Source of the DNA: Actinostola sp. cb2023
Lineage: Eukaryota > Cnidaria > Anthozoa > Actiniaria > Actinostolidae
Assembly: GCA_033675265.1 (NCBI GenBank)
Contig: JAUJYZ010000191.1
Location: forward strand, 170,823 to 234,822
Length of the DNA stretch: 64,000 bases
Reading direction: 5' to 3'
Part shown: positions 38,045 through 49,407 of the stretch, piece by piece
Position numbering within the stretch: the first letter of the stretch is position 1
Layout: each line of letters starts with the position of its first letter
Translations under genes and position numbers: made by a program
The notes under the pieces: model-generated
Database searches by the model: none
Told to the model about the DNA's origin: nothing
The model's input: the letters and a program-made list of their open reading frames with translations, nothing else

Positions 38045-39286
38045 CATTATATCAATGCTATAAAATTATTTTCGTTACTCCCAGAACCTCAGAAAATAAA
38101 AAAATAAAAAAAGAACATGAAATGCTGATACTAAGTGTACAATTATTATTATTGTACAAGGTTGGCAGAATATTACGATTATTTAATTACTAAGTTGCCA
38201 ATTGATGCAGAAGGCATATATTCACAATATTTTGCTCAACCTCTTCTAATAATAATCTTATTGTTTTATCGTTCATATTATTTTCTCTTGCTGAAGCAAC
38301 GATCCTGGAAATTGAACTGCCATTGTCGAGGAGAACCAAACTGCATTTCAGCAGAGCATTATTCATAGAACATTATTTGCAGTGATGTAGTTGGCAGTAG
38401 TTGACCAATGAAAATCATGGAGAGAATAATGTGAAAGATCATTGCAATGATTGTCAACCAAAACATATTAGAGCATAATGGATCATTAGGACTCAGGCTC
38501 TGGGACTAGGACGTTGTTGTTTTTACATTTATTCCGTCATCATTCTGTACTTTTGCAATAAAATGTTCTTCTAGAAATGGATGGATTCCTATATTTTTAT
38601 TAGGGAATAACATGATGCAACAACTTAGCTCCATTCTCAGATTTAACGGCTGGGTGGTAACACAGGTAGCCTGGCCCCTAATGTTCCATTAGGGCTTTAA
38701 TTTTTTTTTTCTAAAATCAAATGTGTACTTTCTCATTTATAAGGTTTTAAAGAAGCTGGCTTTGTTCCAGAAAAAGATGACATTGAATACTTAGGTTGTC
38801 ATCATGGTTTGGAACATGATTTGCCGACATACTTCTTGCCTGAATTGCAAGACATCGCAGGAAATGTTTTGCAGAATATTACAGTGGACAATGCCAAGCA
38901 AGACTACAAAACACTTTTATCCCATTTAGAAGCTTATATCCAAAGGGACATGGCATAACATAACAATTTATTACAAATGTTAGAATATGGTCTAGCCACA
39001 CCCACTTAGCAAATCAGCACCAAGTATCTTAGTTTTCTATATTCCATAGTGTCACATGGAGGCAAGTGGCATGAAGTACTATATAAATACAGTATGTAAA
39101 AAGGTACATGGATACCAAGTGGCATGAAGTACTATATAAATACAGTATGTAAAAAGGTACATGGCATGTATCCAAAGGTACAAAAGTTACATGTATGGAT
39201 CAGCTAGGGTAGTTCTCAAAGACAGAAGGTACTTTTTGGAATTTCATTTTGCTCTACTGAAACAAAAATAATACATGTAAAGGTTT

Positions 39287-39292
39287 AATAAA
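39287..39292 (+). terminator. Possible polyadenylation signal of the integrase gene
   Basis: AATAAA about 330 bp after the integrase stop, and 15 bp from the convergent alpha-kinase stop codon. Confidence 0.4.
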
Positions 39293-39306
39293 AAGTTGTG
39301 ATTGTG

Positions 39307-42300
39307 TTACAGTACTGAACATGTTAAAGCACACAACTCACCTGGTGCAAATGCTTTCAGTTTTAACATTTGGCATATCTTGTTGCATGTATGGTTGGTT
39401 CTGAATTTTGTGATTGCCTCACTGCCCACATTTCCAATTCCAAAGTACCTGGTAAAATATTGTGTTAATGAGCTGAAGATAAATGTCAAATTGTGATTCT
39501 ACTAGGGGTATCGAATGGTCACGGCGAGACTTTGCGAGACTCCGATACAAGGCATATTTTTGCGAGCCCAAGACGTTTCACCGATTTCCTTTGTTTTCAA
39601 AATTCGAGACAGACAGTTTTTTTGTGAAAAAACGAGACTTCCAGATGTGCGAAATTTGACCGAAATTTTGCGAGACTGACCATTCGACACCCCTTCTACT
39701 TGATAGCCACATACCCCTTTTCCAGTGTTGCTACTTCAACATCTGTCAAAGTTAAACCCACACCTATAACAACAAATGTGAACATTATTGGCTACATTGC
39801 ATTTATAAAACTTCGGCTCATATAGTGTATCTATACCACCAATACAACACAGTCTCTCGTTTTATAAATACATAAATTTATATACTGCATATATTGAAAT
39901 TATTGATATACTTTTGTATTTTATATAATACACCTGTTTTCAAAAACGTCCATTTACAAAATAGTAAAAAGGAATTAATTAGAGATAAAAGAAATGCACT
40001 TGAGCTGAACTGTGGCTCATTGTTTCTCTAATTAATCCCTTTTTACTATTTCGTATTTTGTAGAGTGCAAACCATATGTCCGTGAACCAGTACTAACTAA
40101 TAGTACTAAATAGCACTGATGAAACAATAGAAAACAATAGAGATAACACTATTTAGTGCTATTTAGTAATAGTACTATTTCACGGACATATGGTTTGCAC
40201 TCTAAATGGACAACGTTTTTGAAAACAGGTGTATACCGTATATAGCTATATTTAATTAGTATTAGATGAATGTGACTATTTTATATGTTTATTTATTTAT
40301 ATCTTGTTTTATTTAGGGCCTAGATGAAAATTACCACACCTGTAATTCTAGTTACCCTCTGTAAAGAAAGTGTTATTATTATTATTTTACCTTGTAAATC
40401 TGTCAGCAGCAACTTGCCCTCGTTGTATTCCAATGACCAATGCGCCAAGGCCAAGCACACATGGCCATCATCTGTGGACAAACCTGTTTCAGTGGCAATA
40501 CCACTGTTGTTGAGGTATTTTACATATCGCCCTTCCAGTTTTTTCTCCATCATCAGCACTTCTTTGTCAGTTGGATTTACCAGTAGGAAACAGGATATGA
40601 CCCTGGAAGAGTTATAACTAGCTGTTGAATATTGCAAGTGAAGTGCTGCAAGGCTATTATTCTCTACTTTCTCATAGCACATAATGCTTTGCGCCTTGGG
40701 GGGTAATACAAAAGAAAATCGGAGCTTAGAGTGCAGACATTAAAACCGTGAAACAGTGCCAACTTTAACCATGTAATAATTTTATTATGCAAAACCATTT
40801 TCTTCTGCAAAGCACAAGGATAGAATATACATTTTATAATATACATTCAGAATTATCTGATTGGCTGTTTCCTGTGTTTGCATCAGGCTGTGCAGACATG
40901 GCGTTTCGTTGGTGCTATTTAGCACTACCTAGTTTGTACTGTTTCACGGTTTTAGTGTTTGCACTATGCTTCAGTACAAGGGTAATATAGCATTTGCATA
41001 TTTAACAGATAGAAGGCGAAGTCGAGCCTTCTATCGGCAGATAGTTGGCAAGGGGCGCTAGCCCTGAGTCAACTATCAGAGCCGATAGAAGGTGAGAGTG
41101 AGCCTTCTATCTGTTTTAGAATACCACAACTGACTACATGTATCTATAAAACATATTTTCATGTGTGTTTTCATTTTTTATTGATCATGAATATTCAAAT
41201 TTTAAACTGCTATAGTAGGCAGTTGTGGTATTCTAAAAGGTACTATACATGTAAAAGTACTTACTCAGGTAAATTGACATTGCATGCATGTTTATTTGCA
41301 CATAACGTAAACTGTCTTACAATGTGTTGGACCACCATTTGTGTCTGGACTTCCTACAAGAATAATAACAATAAAAAGTAATGAATAATTTATGGATTAT
41401 CCACACATTGCTTCCCTGTTCTTTTTACTCTGACTTCCTCTGGAAAAACTTTGTTCTACATGTACAAATGGTGTTATTTCATATTGTTCTTTCATAACTA
41501 GGCATACATGCATCGTACATCTTTTAGTTTTCTCCCACCTTCATTGCTAAACCTTGGATGTTCTTCCCTTTTTCTTTTGCTTGCTCTTGGACTTCGTTTG
41601 TGTATTTTTTTATGACAACAGTGTCATTCACTTTGAAGCCTCTCAAATGGGGATTTGCATTTTTTATGGCCAGTGTTGCATTAAAGGCACTTCTCATTCC
41701 ACCTGTGCTGAATGGAACAAGTTCTCTGTCTTGCAGTGATATGAGTCCCAGTGAAGGCCAATTTTTTGAAGTCACATCAAAGGTTAAAACCTTGAAAACC
41801 TCATCTATCATGTACACATGCAAGAAAAGAAAATTCATGTGTGCACATACAATTTGAGACTTTTGGTTGAAAGGGGTATTATAGTGAACAAGGATGATTA
41901 CTAACTTTATAATAATAAGCTTTATTTTGTTCACTCACACTGTACTCACTACACCACTACATTCTAATATTCTATGCACACAACTCTCAGCTCACTCGTT
42001 CAGATCTCTTGGCAACTTTTACAAAATAACGAATACCAATTATTAACTGCTAATGAAATCAATGCACAGTACATACCATCATTAAATATTTGAAATGGAT
42101 AGATACTTCTGCCAGCCTCTAACAGTTCACTCTTGGTTATGGAACAAGATATTTCTAATCAATTTGAACAAATGATATGAATTGAGTAATCAGAATAGTT
42201 CAAAACTTTTGAAAAGGGTCCCACCTGCTATGCTGCTGGCCACCTCGTTTTTGCAATCATGCTGAACTTGAGCCACACTGAGAATTTGTTGAGGCTCAGA

Positions 42301-45300
42301 ACTATGTGTGGATGATGTACAATGATGCTTGCTTGACTGTTTCATACTTTAATCAAACATTAATTCACATTAACCATTTTGGACTAATATTTTTAAGTGT
42401 AAATGTAGTTTTGAGTGATTGTGAACATCAATACCTTCTCATGGATGATGGTGGTGGTTCGGACATGCTGTCTTCCTCACTGCTAACGACAGAGTCCTCA
42501 TGTTCAGATCTCTACAACACATGAAAATATATTTTAGTTATTTACAATTTAGTTATTGTCTAGTGAATTCAATACTCTATAAACACAATAATATTTAATA
42601 ATAACAATAATAACAACAACAACAACAACAACTTTATTTAGGTGTCAAAATAAACAATAATATTGTAGAGATGTAATAGTGATGGCACTTAACCTGTGAA
42701 ACAGATTATCAGCCATGTACATCTGTAGATATTAATAAACTGTAAAAATGCCATTGTTTTCTTTTGTTTTGATTTGACTACATGTACATGTATTAGTCAC
42801 TAATTAAGGTAGAACAGAACAATAGCAGACCCAGACTTGTTCATGATACTCCAGATTGTACTTCCACCCATGACAAGGAAGGTCCCATACTAGACGCCTT
42901 CAAAAACATTACAGACATGTACATTGTACATGTAGTACATACATGTATATGTATATGTATAGATGCATTATGTGTTGTTTATAGTAAAATGAAGAGCAAA
43001 GAAAGTCTGCAATTGGCATACAATTATTGTACCTCTTCATAGCAACATGAAAATGATGTCTTGTTGTGTGTAAACGAGGGGTCGGTCACAATAGCTTTAC
43101 CGTCAAGGAGGTACAGCACTAACCCCTGGTTTACACTGTCTTGGTAGTCTTCCTCCTTGATGTTGAGAAATGTTGAAGCACATGCCTTCAGTACATTTTC
43201 TATAGTTGTATGTTTACCAAATGTTACCTGAAAGAAAAGGCAAAATAAAGTATGTAACATTATTTGTTATTATCATTGTTATATGCATATATTATATACA
43301 GTAAGTGGGAAATAATGGCCAAAGCATAAATTTGTGCCATGTAAGCTGTGATGATGTGAAAAAAAAATTATACATGTACCTATTTCAAAACACGTTGACA
43401 ACGGTCAATCTGAATTGGAAGATCGGAATCTTTCGAAAATTCTGAAAATTCACATCATCCATTTCAGATCGCCCGTTGTCAACGTTTATTGAAATAGGTG
43501 TACAGCGATTTGCAAAAATTCTGTAAAAATCAATATCGATCGATATATCAATATATCGGGTGCATTGTGGGTAATTTGCATCATAAAATGGCTGAATAAG
43601 CCCTCTAAAGTTTTTTTTTTCCAATTGTTTTTTCACATACACACTACAAAGGTTAATTGGGTTTAGATTCAGGTTTAATAATAGCTAAAAAAACAAAGAA
43701 TTAGGATTATGCAAATTACTATATATCGATGTATTAAATTTCACAGAATTTTTGCAAATCGCTGTATGTAAGCAATGATCAATAAATAAATAAATAAGGA
43801 CTAGCCAGTTAGGGCAATCATGTTTATTTTTAAAACCTGGGTTTGATCTCCAACATCATGGTACGTCTTCTTCTTGCCTTTTCTTAACATTTTCTTTTCT
43901 TTAAGTTGTATCTTTATAGTCTATTATTAAATAAAATGTATTAAAAACATGTTATGCAATTATTGCACACTGACCATTACTATAATTGAGAAATTTTTAC
44001 CTTTCTAAAATTTGCCTCATTTTGGGCTGTCTTGGGACCTTTTCCCTTCTTGGAGCTTCGACCAGCAGAAGAACTACACTGAATCTTACGTTTCAGCTTG
44101 TGCTGGTCGATCATGCCTTGAAAACCTAAAGACATGAAATGCAAGACTACATGTAAACTTTCTGAAATTATTAATTACCTGTAAACAACACTACTTGACT
44201 TACTTTTTGCCTTCTCTCCTGCACTTCCCAGACCAAACTGGACATTCCTATGGGCTGTAGATATTATTTGTTAAATAATTTAGAAATCACTTGGTGGAAT
44301 AGTTCCCATCCACTAACAAGACTGTGGATTGATTGACCACAATAGGCGACTTGCACTAAGAGGTCACGTGACCCTAACTCCCATAAATCGAACAGCAGTG
44401 TCAAAATGAACTCCAGAAATGAAAAGAGCAGCTCGAAATTGGTAAAGGGCGAAGTTTCAGCTCATAATGTCTGACACAGGAGAAATGACATTAAAAATAT
44501 TATCAATCGTTTTCTAAGATTTTGTTTGGAAAATGCATTCGATTTATGGGAGTTAGGGTCACGTGACCTCTTAGTGCAAGTCTTATAAACTTTCTGAAAT
44601 TATGAATTACCTGTAACCACTGCACTGCTTGTACATGAAGTTGACTTCCTCCCACCAAACTGGACATTTCTACCCAGCTGGAGATTCCTGTTGGCTGTAA
44701 ATAATAATGACATGTATTTGTTGAAGAATTAAAAATCACTTGGTGGAATTTATCAGTTCCCACTAACATGAAACAGTAGAACCCCACTAATTGGAACTAA
44801 TTTTATTTTCCCTTGGGAGTTCGAGATAGCAGGGTTCTACTGTAAACTGTGTATCGATTGTGATTCCCCAGTGTAACCAATCAATAAAATCATGGATTTT
44901 AATATTGACCAGTTAGCACATTTAAATGTAGCCTGATTTTCAGACAGCTCATGTGTCATATGCTCTCGCTTCCTCCCCAATCCCCATCTGATTGCCCTTG
45001 TAGGAAGTCATGTTCTGCTAGTGTTTGAATTCCGACCAATCAGAGCGAACCTTTTAGTTTTCTCAAAGTGAGGTACATGTATGCAAAGAATTTGCACCTA
45101 AATGACAGACGATTAACACGCTAGGTTTTTATGAGCCAGATTTAGTAGCTTAGTGAAGAAAAGGGAAGAAATCAGCCTGATTTCAAATGAAATACATGGA
45201 TGTTGTACGTTCAGATATACAGTCATTTGCAAAAATTATGGCCGCCATGATATATCAATATATCGGGTGCATTATGGGTAATTGAATAATACTTTTTGAG

Positions 45301-46456
45301 ATTCCTAACTTATTAAATGAAGCAAAATTTACAAACAAGAAACGTAAGACTAAAATAAACATTATACCACATATTTCTACCAACTTTGCTGGCGTTAACC
45401 AGCTTTTAGGGGAATTTTCTATTATTTAATTACCCATAATGCACCCGATATATTGATATATTGATATTTCGTAGCGGCCAGAAATTTTGCAAATGACTGT
45501 ATACATTGTATATATTGTTATGGAGCCAAAGGTGCTCGGGGCTGGATTCTTGTTCTGAGAGAAGGTCAACTCAACGGGTCAACAAATCGAAGCATGTATT
45601 AACTCCCGTCCATACAAGTGATTTCATTGGCTCCTGAAGAAACAGAGGATCATGACCCCAGAGGTGGGGGGAGGGGGGATCATGGGGGTACTCCCCTATG
45701 TATGCTATAAACGGGTATGTGTCGCGGGATAGGGTATGGAAAATTGAATATTTAGGTCTGGAATAGGGTCAGGGTTTTGAGGTGTCCGCGGCACATCCCT
45801 ACCCAAAAATTCCCAGAGTACCACCACCCCCCCTCCCCCCGGGATCATGACATCAAGAACATGACTTCCTACGAGGGCAAATCAGACAGGGATTGGGGAG
45901 GAAGCGAGAGCATATGACACATGAGCCGTCTGGAAATCAGGCTAGTTAGCACACAGTGTCCTTTGATTCAAGGTTAGCTAATAAAAGCTAATAAGTATTA
46001 TCTGAGCATCCATTATAACAGTACCTTCAACAGATGTTCTTCCCATGCCTTTGTGGTCAACTGCCAGATGGCCACAAGAATAACAATCATTAGTCCCGGA
46101 CACACTTATATACTCCAGGCACTGACAAGCCAGAGAACCAATGCATCCTGTCTTGGGCTCCTGTATTTTAGAACAAACACAGTACTATGATTACTATTCT
46201 AGATACCTACAAATATTAAAATTATCTCAATTAACTTAAGTATACCTACATGTTTTGAAGAGGGGCAAGCACAGTTTCTACAATTGTTCGACTCCTTCTG
46301 TTCATCGTAGGAGACGCACGAGCAATTGTTGCACTTTCCACGTGTAACACCCTTGTGATCCACTGTTAAAAGGAAAATCACAATTGTCAAACAATGGAAG
46401 TCTTACACAAACCGACATATACACTTACCTTGAAATGGAAGTGTGTTTTGTTCCAT
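39307..46456 (-). CDS. Alpha-kinase with N-terminal CxC cysteine clusters, 573 aa
   Basis: Fifteen exons, in order: 46429-46456, 46250-46362, 46025-46160, 44611-44694, 44204-44254, 44001-44125, 43033-43227, 42435-42511, 42225-42301, 42077-42154, 41539-41804, 41265-41353, 40391-40602, 39715-39763, 39307-39448. Phases all agree and no stop interrupts. Residues 10-85 hold two Cys clusters (C20, C23, C25, C37, C40, C42, H47; then C53, C59, C61, C73, C76). Residues 322-573 fit the atypical alpha-kinase fold: PFSTGGMR (352-359), candidate ATP Lys K387, LLLTDLQG with D508 and Q510, D518, GIGNVG (530-535), and the structural zinc ligands H494, H546, C548 and C552. It should phosphorylate Ser/Thr; the target is unknown. 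The last exon could instead splice at a GTGAGT near 39337. Confidence 0.82.
39504..39694. mobile_element. MITE with 6-bp duplication in kinase intron
   Basis: AGGGGTATCGAATGGTCA / TGACCATTCGACACCCCT ends with direct repeats TCTACT at 39498-39503 and 39695-39700; interior repeats GCGAGAC. Confidence 0.85.
39930..40232. mobile_element. MITE (ACACCTGTTTTCAAAAACG ends) carrying a nested MITE
   Basis: Inverted ends ACACCTGTTTTCAAAAACGT. Inside, 40061-40204 is a second inverted element (TAGAGTGCAAACCATATGTC ends). Confidence 0.8.
40061..40204. mobile_element. Nested MITE (TAGAGTGCAAACCATATGTC ends)
   Basis: Arms of about 25 bp; interior TAGTACTAAATAG words, shared with 32047-32191. Confidence 0.8.
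40728..40967. mobile_element. MITE in kinase intron (AGAGTGCAGACATTAAAACCG ends)
   Basis: Imperfect inverted ends containing AAAACCGTGAAACAGT / ACTGTTTCACGGTTTT. Confidence 0.65.
41000..41240. repeat. Palindromic clusters in kinase intron
   Basis: GATAGAAGGCGAAG... CCTTCTATC words repeat at 41008-41105; ATACCACAACTG at 41122 is inverted near 41225. Confidence 0.55.
43378..43501. mobile_element. MITE family C relative, abutting family A copy
   Basis: ACCTATTTCAAAACACGTTGA ... inverted GAAATAGGTGT. Its right end touches the next MITE, which starts at 43502. Confidence 0.75.
43502..43765. mobile_element. MITE family A, copy 3
   Basis: ACAGCGATTTGCAAAAATTC ends; interior TCAATATATCGGGTGCATTG; kinase intron. 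Confidence 0.85.
44348..44582. mobile_element. Foldback MITE with ~45-bp near-perfect ends
   Basis: GACTTGCACTAAGAGGTCAC... inverted at 44538-44582, in a kinase intron. Confidence 0.85.
45220..45500. mobile_element. MITE family B, copy 2
   Basis: ACAGTCATTTGCAAAAATTA ... GGCCGCC ends, inverted at 45500; core GGGTGCATTATGGGTAATT on both sides. Confidence 0.85.
45662..45842. mobile_element. MITE with GGGGGAGGGG ends
   Basis: GTGGGGGGAGGGGGGATCATG ends inverted as CCCCCCTCCCCCCGGGATCATG; shares TACTCCC, GGGTAT and GGCAC words with 58835-59555. Confidence 0.65.
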
Positions 46457-46825
46457 TTGTCTACAACTAGGGACGCAACTAAGTACTGCAACAAGTTCTG
46501 AGCACTACACAGTAACTAAAGCTAACACGAGGCACGAAGGTAGCTGAAGGTGTTGGTGTGTTTTCTCGCGATCAAATTAAAATTGTTTATTAACTACATT
46601 GTAGTCTGTAGAGTAAGCTAACTTATTAAGTCTCACACCAAGTTACATAAAACTTACCTGTGTTTCCTGAGTACTTACGTGCATGAATATCGATGAAGAG
46701 TTATGAAATGATAACAGGACATTCATTAACCAGATTGAGTTAGCCATAATCTTCTAGTATTACCCTGCGAGCAGAGGTTTTTCGCAGGGTACACATTCAT
46801 CAGTAATCGAATAGAAATCCGAGAT

Positions 46826-47644
46826 ACAGCACGAAGCCGTCCGCCATGTTTGTTCATCACGTGGCTCGCAAGGCACCATGGACCGGCCCAGGAGGGCCAC
46901 TCATGGTTTTGGTTTTTTGTTTTTGCCTTTTTGGTTTTTGTTTTTGTCTTTTTGCTTTTTGCTTTTGTCTTTTTGTTTTTTGTTTTTGTCTTTTTGCTTT
47001 TTGTTTTTGTCTTTTTGGTTTTTGGTTTCGTCGTTTTGGTTTTTGCTTTTGTCTTTTCGGTTTTGGTTTTTGCTTTTGTCTTTTGGGTTAAACAAAAAAA
47101 AAAAAAAAAAAACAACAACAACAACAACAACAACAACATAAAAAACCGAAAAGCAAAAAATGAAAAGCAAAAAACCGAAAACAAAAACAAAAACCAAAAT
47201 GAAAAGCAAAACGCGAAAAATGAAAAGCAAAAAACCGAAAACAAAAACAAAAACAAAAACCAAATCCCCAAAACCAAAACCAAAACCAAAAGCAAAAAGC
47301 GAAAAAAAATGAAAAGCAAAAAACGAAAAATGAAAAGCAAAAAGCGAAAAATGAAAAGCAAAAAGCGAAAAATGAAAAGCAAAAAACCGAAAACAAAAAC
47401 AAAAACGAAAAGCAAAAAGCGAAAAGTGAAAAGCAAAAAACCGAAAACAAAAACCAAAACCAAAACCAAAACGAAAAGCAAAAAGCGAAAAATGAAAAGC
47501 AAAAAGCGAAAAATGAAAAGCAAAAAACCGAAAACAAAAACAAAAACCAAAAAGCGAAAAATGAAAAGCAAAAAGCGAAAAATGAAAAGCAAAAAACCGA
47601 AAACAAAAACGAAAACCCACCAGTGGCCCTCCTGGGCTTCCGTA
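46826..47644 (-). repeat. Right terminal inverted repeat, ~819 bp
   Basis: Reverse complement of the left TIR, differing by small repeat-number changes and scattered bases. The inner edge is ACAGCACGAAGCCGTCCGCC and the outer edge ends GGGCTTCCGTA. On the minus strand an ATG (ATGGCGGACGG) opens a 15-codon frame running out of the TIR. Confidence 0.9.
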
Positions 47645-47650
47645 GGAATG
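47645..47650. repeat. Target-site duplication, right
   Basis: GGAATG directly after the right TIR, identical to 16888-16893. Confidence 0.75.
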
Positions 47651-49289
47651 CTTAGTTTTGAAAGTACATAGAAATAAGAACGAAAAAAATGATCAATTTG
47701 TAGAGAAATGTATAAATCGTGCGTTACATTACGACAATCAGAATATTGTAAATAACAATTTCGCTTTTACGCGAAATCAAAAATAAATCACGCCATAGGT
47801 ATCGACATAAATTGTTCTTTTCATCCAAGTAATAAGTTATTGCATGCAAGCGGACATAAAATTAATCACAAACTTTTTCGGTATCAAAACATTTGTCCTC
47901 CTATCGGCATGGTGAAAACTAAATCACGGATATCATCCGAGTAGCCAAATAATCAGTAAAACTTACCGACAGAAAACTTAGACATATCATCTCTTATCCA
48001 GAATCCATGCTTTTCGATTGATTGGCTTGGTTAAATGCATGTAAATTGCGATTTTTATGTACCGTAAACATGATGTCCGCCATTAAGTTATCTTCTATCG
48101 ATTTCAGTTAAACACACGCTGGAGCGCATCAAATTTGCACGCTCAAAGGTGCGCTAGAGCGTGCTTAAACCACAAAATAAACACACGCTCAGAGCGTGCT
48201 TCTCCAAGTAGATAAGAGCGGGTCTGGCACCCGTAACGCACGGTCATGCGTGCACGCTCTGACCGGGTTCAGCGTGTTCGAAGCACGCTGTGAAAAGGTA
48301 TAAAATAATAGAACAGTAATTGTTACTTTCCTTATCAAATAAACTTATTCTTTATCCTACGCGTTTCATCTGTAATCAACAGACTTCCTCAGGGAGTTTA
48401 TTTGTATAAAGTCCGCTCGTAAAGATAAACAAGTTTACACGTCATGGCGCATGTTTACGTCAGGTATCTATTGCGATAAAATGCTCATCCAAAGCTTTCC
48501 TCTACATCCGTCCTTAGCTGCTACGTCTATATTCCAAGACTCACAAATAAAATATGCAAAAGTCAGTAAAAAAAAAATAGATAATTAGATTCAGTGCTAG
48601 AAAACGGCGAACGCCGAAGTTGTGTCAATTTCCTTAATTTGCATGTTTCTGTAATACCGCGGCCACGTACTCGTCATTTCTCTACTCTCAGTAAAAGTTG
48701 GAACGTTTTTGGAACGTTTTTGGTTTCGACTAAATACTAAGATTATCACAGTTACATTGTAGCGGCACTCTTTGAGAATGACGAATATTACAATAGATTC
48801 ATCTACAGTATAGATTATTCCAAGTCTAGCCGTAAATTTTTGCCAAAACCCGTACAAAAGGGCTAGTTGAGAATCTTAGAATCTAAAAATCAATATCTAC
48901 AGTAGCACTATCGGCAATTTCTTTCCACGACTTACAAACACGAGACAAGACAGAATACTCATAATATACCGGGAATATAAAGAATATACAGTGTTACATT
49001 AATTTGTCCGGTAAATCCAAAATTGAAATTGGACTCATCGTTGAGGGCTTGTTGAAATCACAACTGAGATACTTTCTTTAGCGTTTATTAATGAAAATTA
49101 TCTATGTACATTGTACATTTTATTTAATATACGCAGAGCGGGTTTCGAGGCCCGCTCAGCGTGTTTACCTTCAGCGGGTTAGAGCGTGCAATTTGAAACT
49201 CGTTATCAATTGGAATGCACGCTGAGCGGGTCAGTAATTCAAAAACACCCGCTAAGTGCGCTGAGGTGCGCTGAGGCACGCTTGTAACA
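47651..49289. other. Right part of outer element; GCGTGC motif clusters
   Basis: Clusters of GAGCGTGC/GCACGCT and AGCGGGT motifs at 48110-48300 and 49130-49310 in both orientations, separated by AT-rich DNA. No gene recognised. Confidence 0.6.
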
Positions 49290-49407
49290 CGCTTGGGTAT
49301 CAACTCCGTGCACATAGCCTTAACGCATGAACTGACACCATACATTGTTTGTTACTGTTATTGTTATTGCATTTTGTTCTTCCAAGAAGTGTGCAGAATT
49401 ATGCATT

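Larger units (their letters stand above)
34297..38958 (+). pseudogene. rve-type DDE integrase/transposase, one frameshift
   Basis: Nine exons: 34297-34384, 34551-34636, 34728-34821, 34997-35176, 35939-36078, 36637-36702, 37148-37194, 37280-37431, 38744-38958. An N-terminal helix-turn-helix-like part (VRTLKRRLRALGIERHG) precedes the retroviral-integrase fold. Catalytic candidates are the Asp of IWHLDGHDKL, the Asp of RSDAGTENG and the Glu of RIEAYW. Phases agree throughout except exon 4: a run of seven T at 35087-35093, where five would keep frame. No ATG was found in frame upstream, so the first exon is missing or unseen. No reverse transcriptase, gag or LTRs lie nearby and the gene has introns, so this is a DNA-transposon type integrase. 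It could supply strand transfer, or be a passenger. Confidence 0.8.
44931..45942. mobile_element. 1-kb foldback element holding two nested MITEs
   Basis: The arm 44931-45023 (GCCTGATTTTCAGACAGCTC ... AGGAAGTCATGTTC) is inverted at 45858-45942. Nested copies lie at 45220-45500 and 45662-45842. Confidence 0.8.
16894..47644. mobile_element. Giant (30.75 kb) TIR DNA transposon with four genes
   Basis: Long inverted ends (16894-17717 and 46826-47644) are flanked by GGAATG on both sides, and an outer element's two ends lie just beyond. Inside, four multi-exon genes encode a KDZ-like transposase, a PHD-tailed P-loop ATPase, an rve integrase and an alpha-kinase; a possible 46-codon gene lies near the left end. 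Introns hold at least a dozen MITEs. No polymerase, capsid, reverse transcriptase or tyrosine recombinase was found, so it fits neither Polintons nor retroelements nor Crypton/Starship types. One gene is split by a later insertion and another has a frameshift, so this copy may no longer be fully autonomous. Confidence 0.85.
16749..49321. mobile_element. Outer non-autonomous element split by the 30.75-kb insertion
   Basis: The left end 16749-16780 (AAGGCTATGTGCACGGTGTT...) and the complement of 49290-49321 match at 30 of 32 positions. Removing 16894-47644 and one GGAATG leaves about 1.8 kb. The right-hand part has many copies of GCGTGC-type motifs (48110-48300 and 49130-49310), the subterminal arrangement seen in CACTA- and hAT-like elements. 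No protein frame was recognised. No convincing target-site duplication was found at its own ends. Confidence 0.7.

Noticed and set aside
34297..38958. Retrovirus or LTR retrotransposon from the rve domain
   Set aside because: The gene has introns; no reverse transcriptase, protease, gag or LTR was found around it.
16894..47644. Polinton/Maverick
   Set aside because: A 6-bp duplication, long TIRs and an rve integrase fit, but no protein-primed polymerase, packaging ATPase-capsid set or AG-start termini were seen.
16894..47644. Two independent inverted MITE insertions rather than one element
   Set aside because: Homology includes both outer and inner edges, the flanking repeat is shared between the far ends only, and outer-element ends bracket the unit. 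Not fully excluded without other copies.
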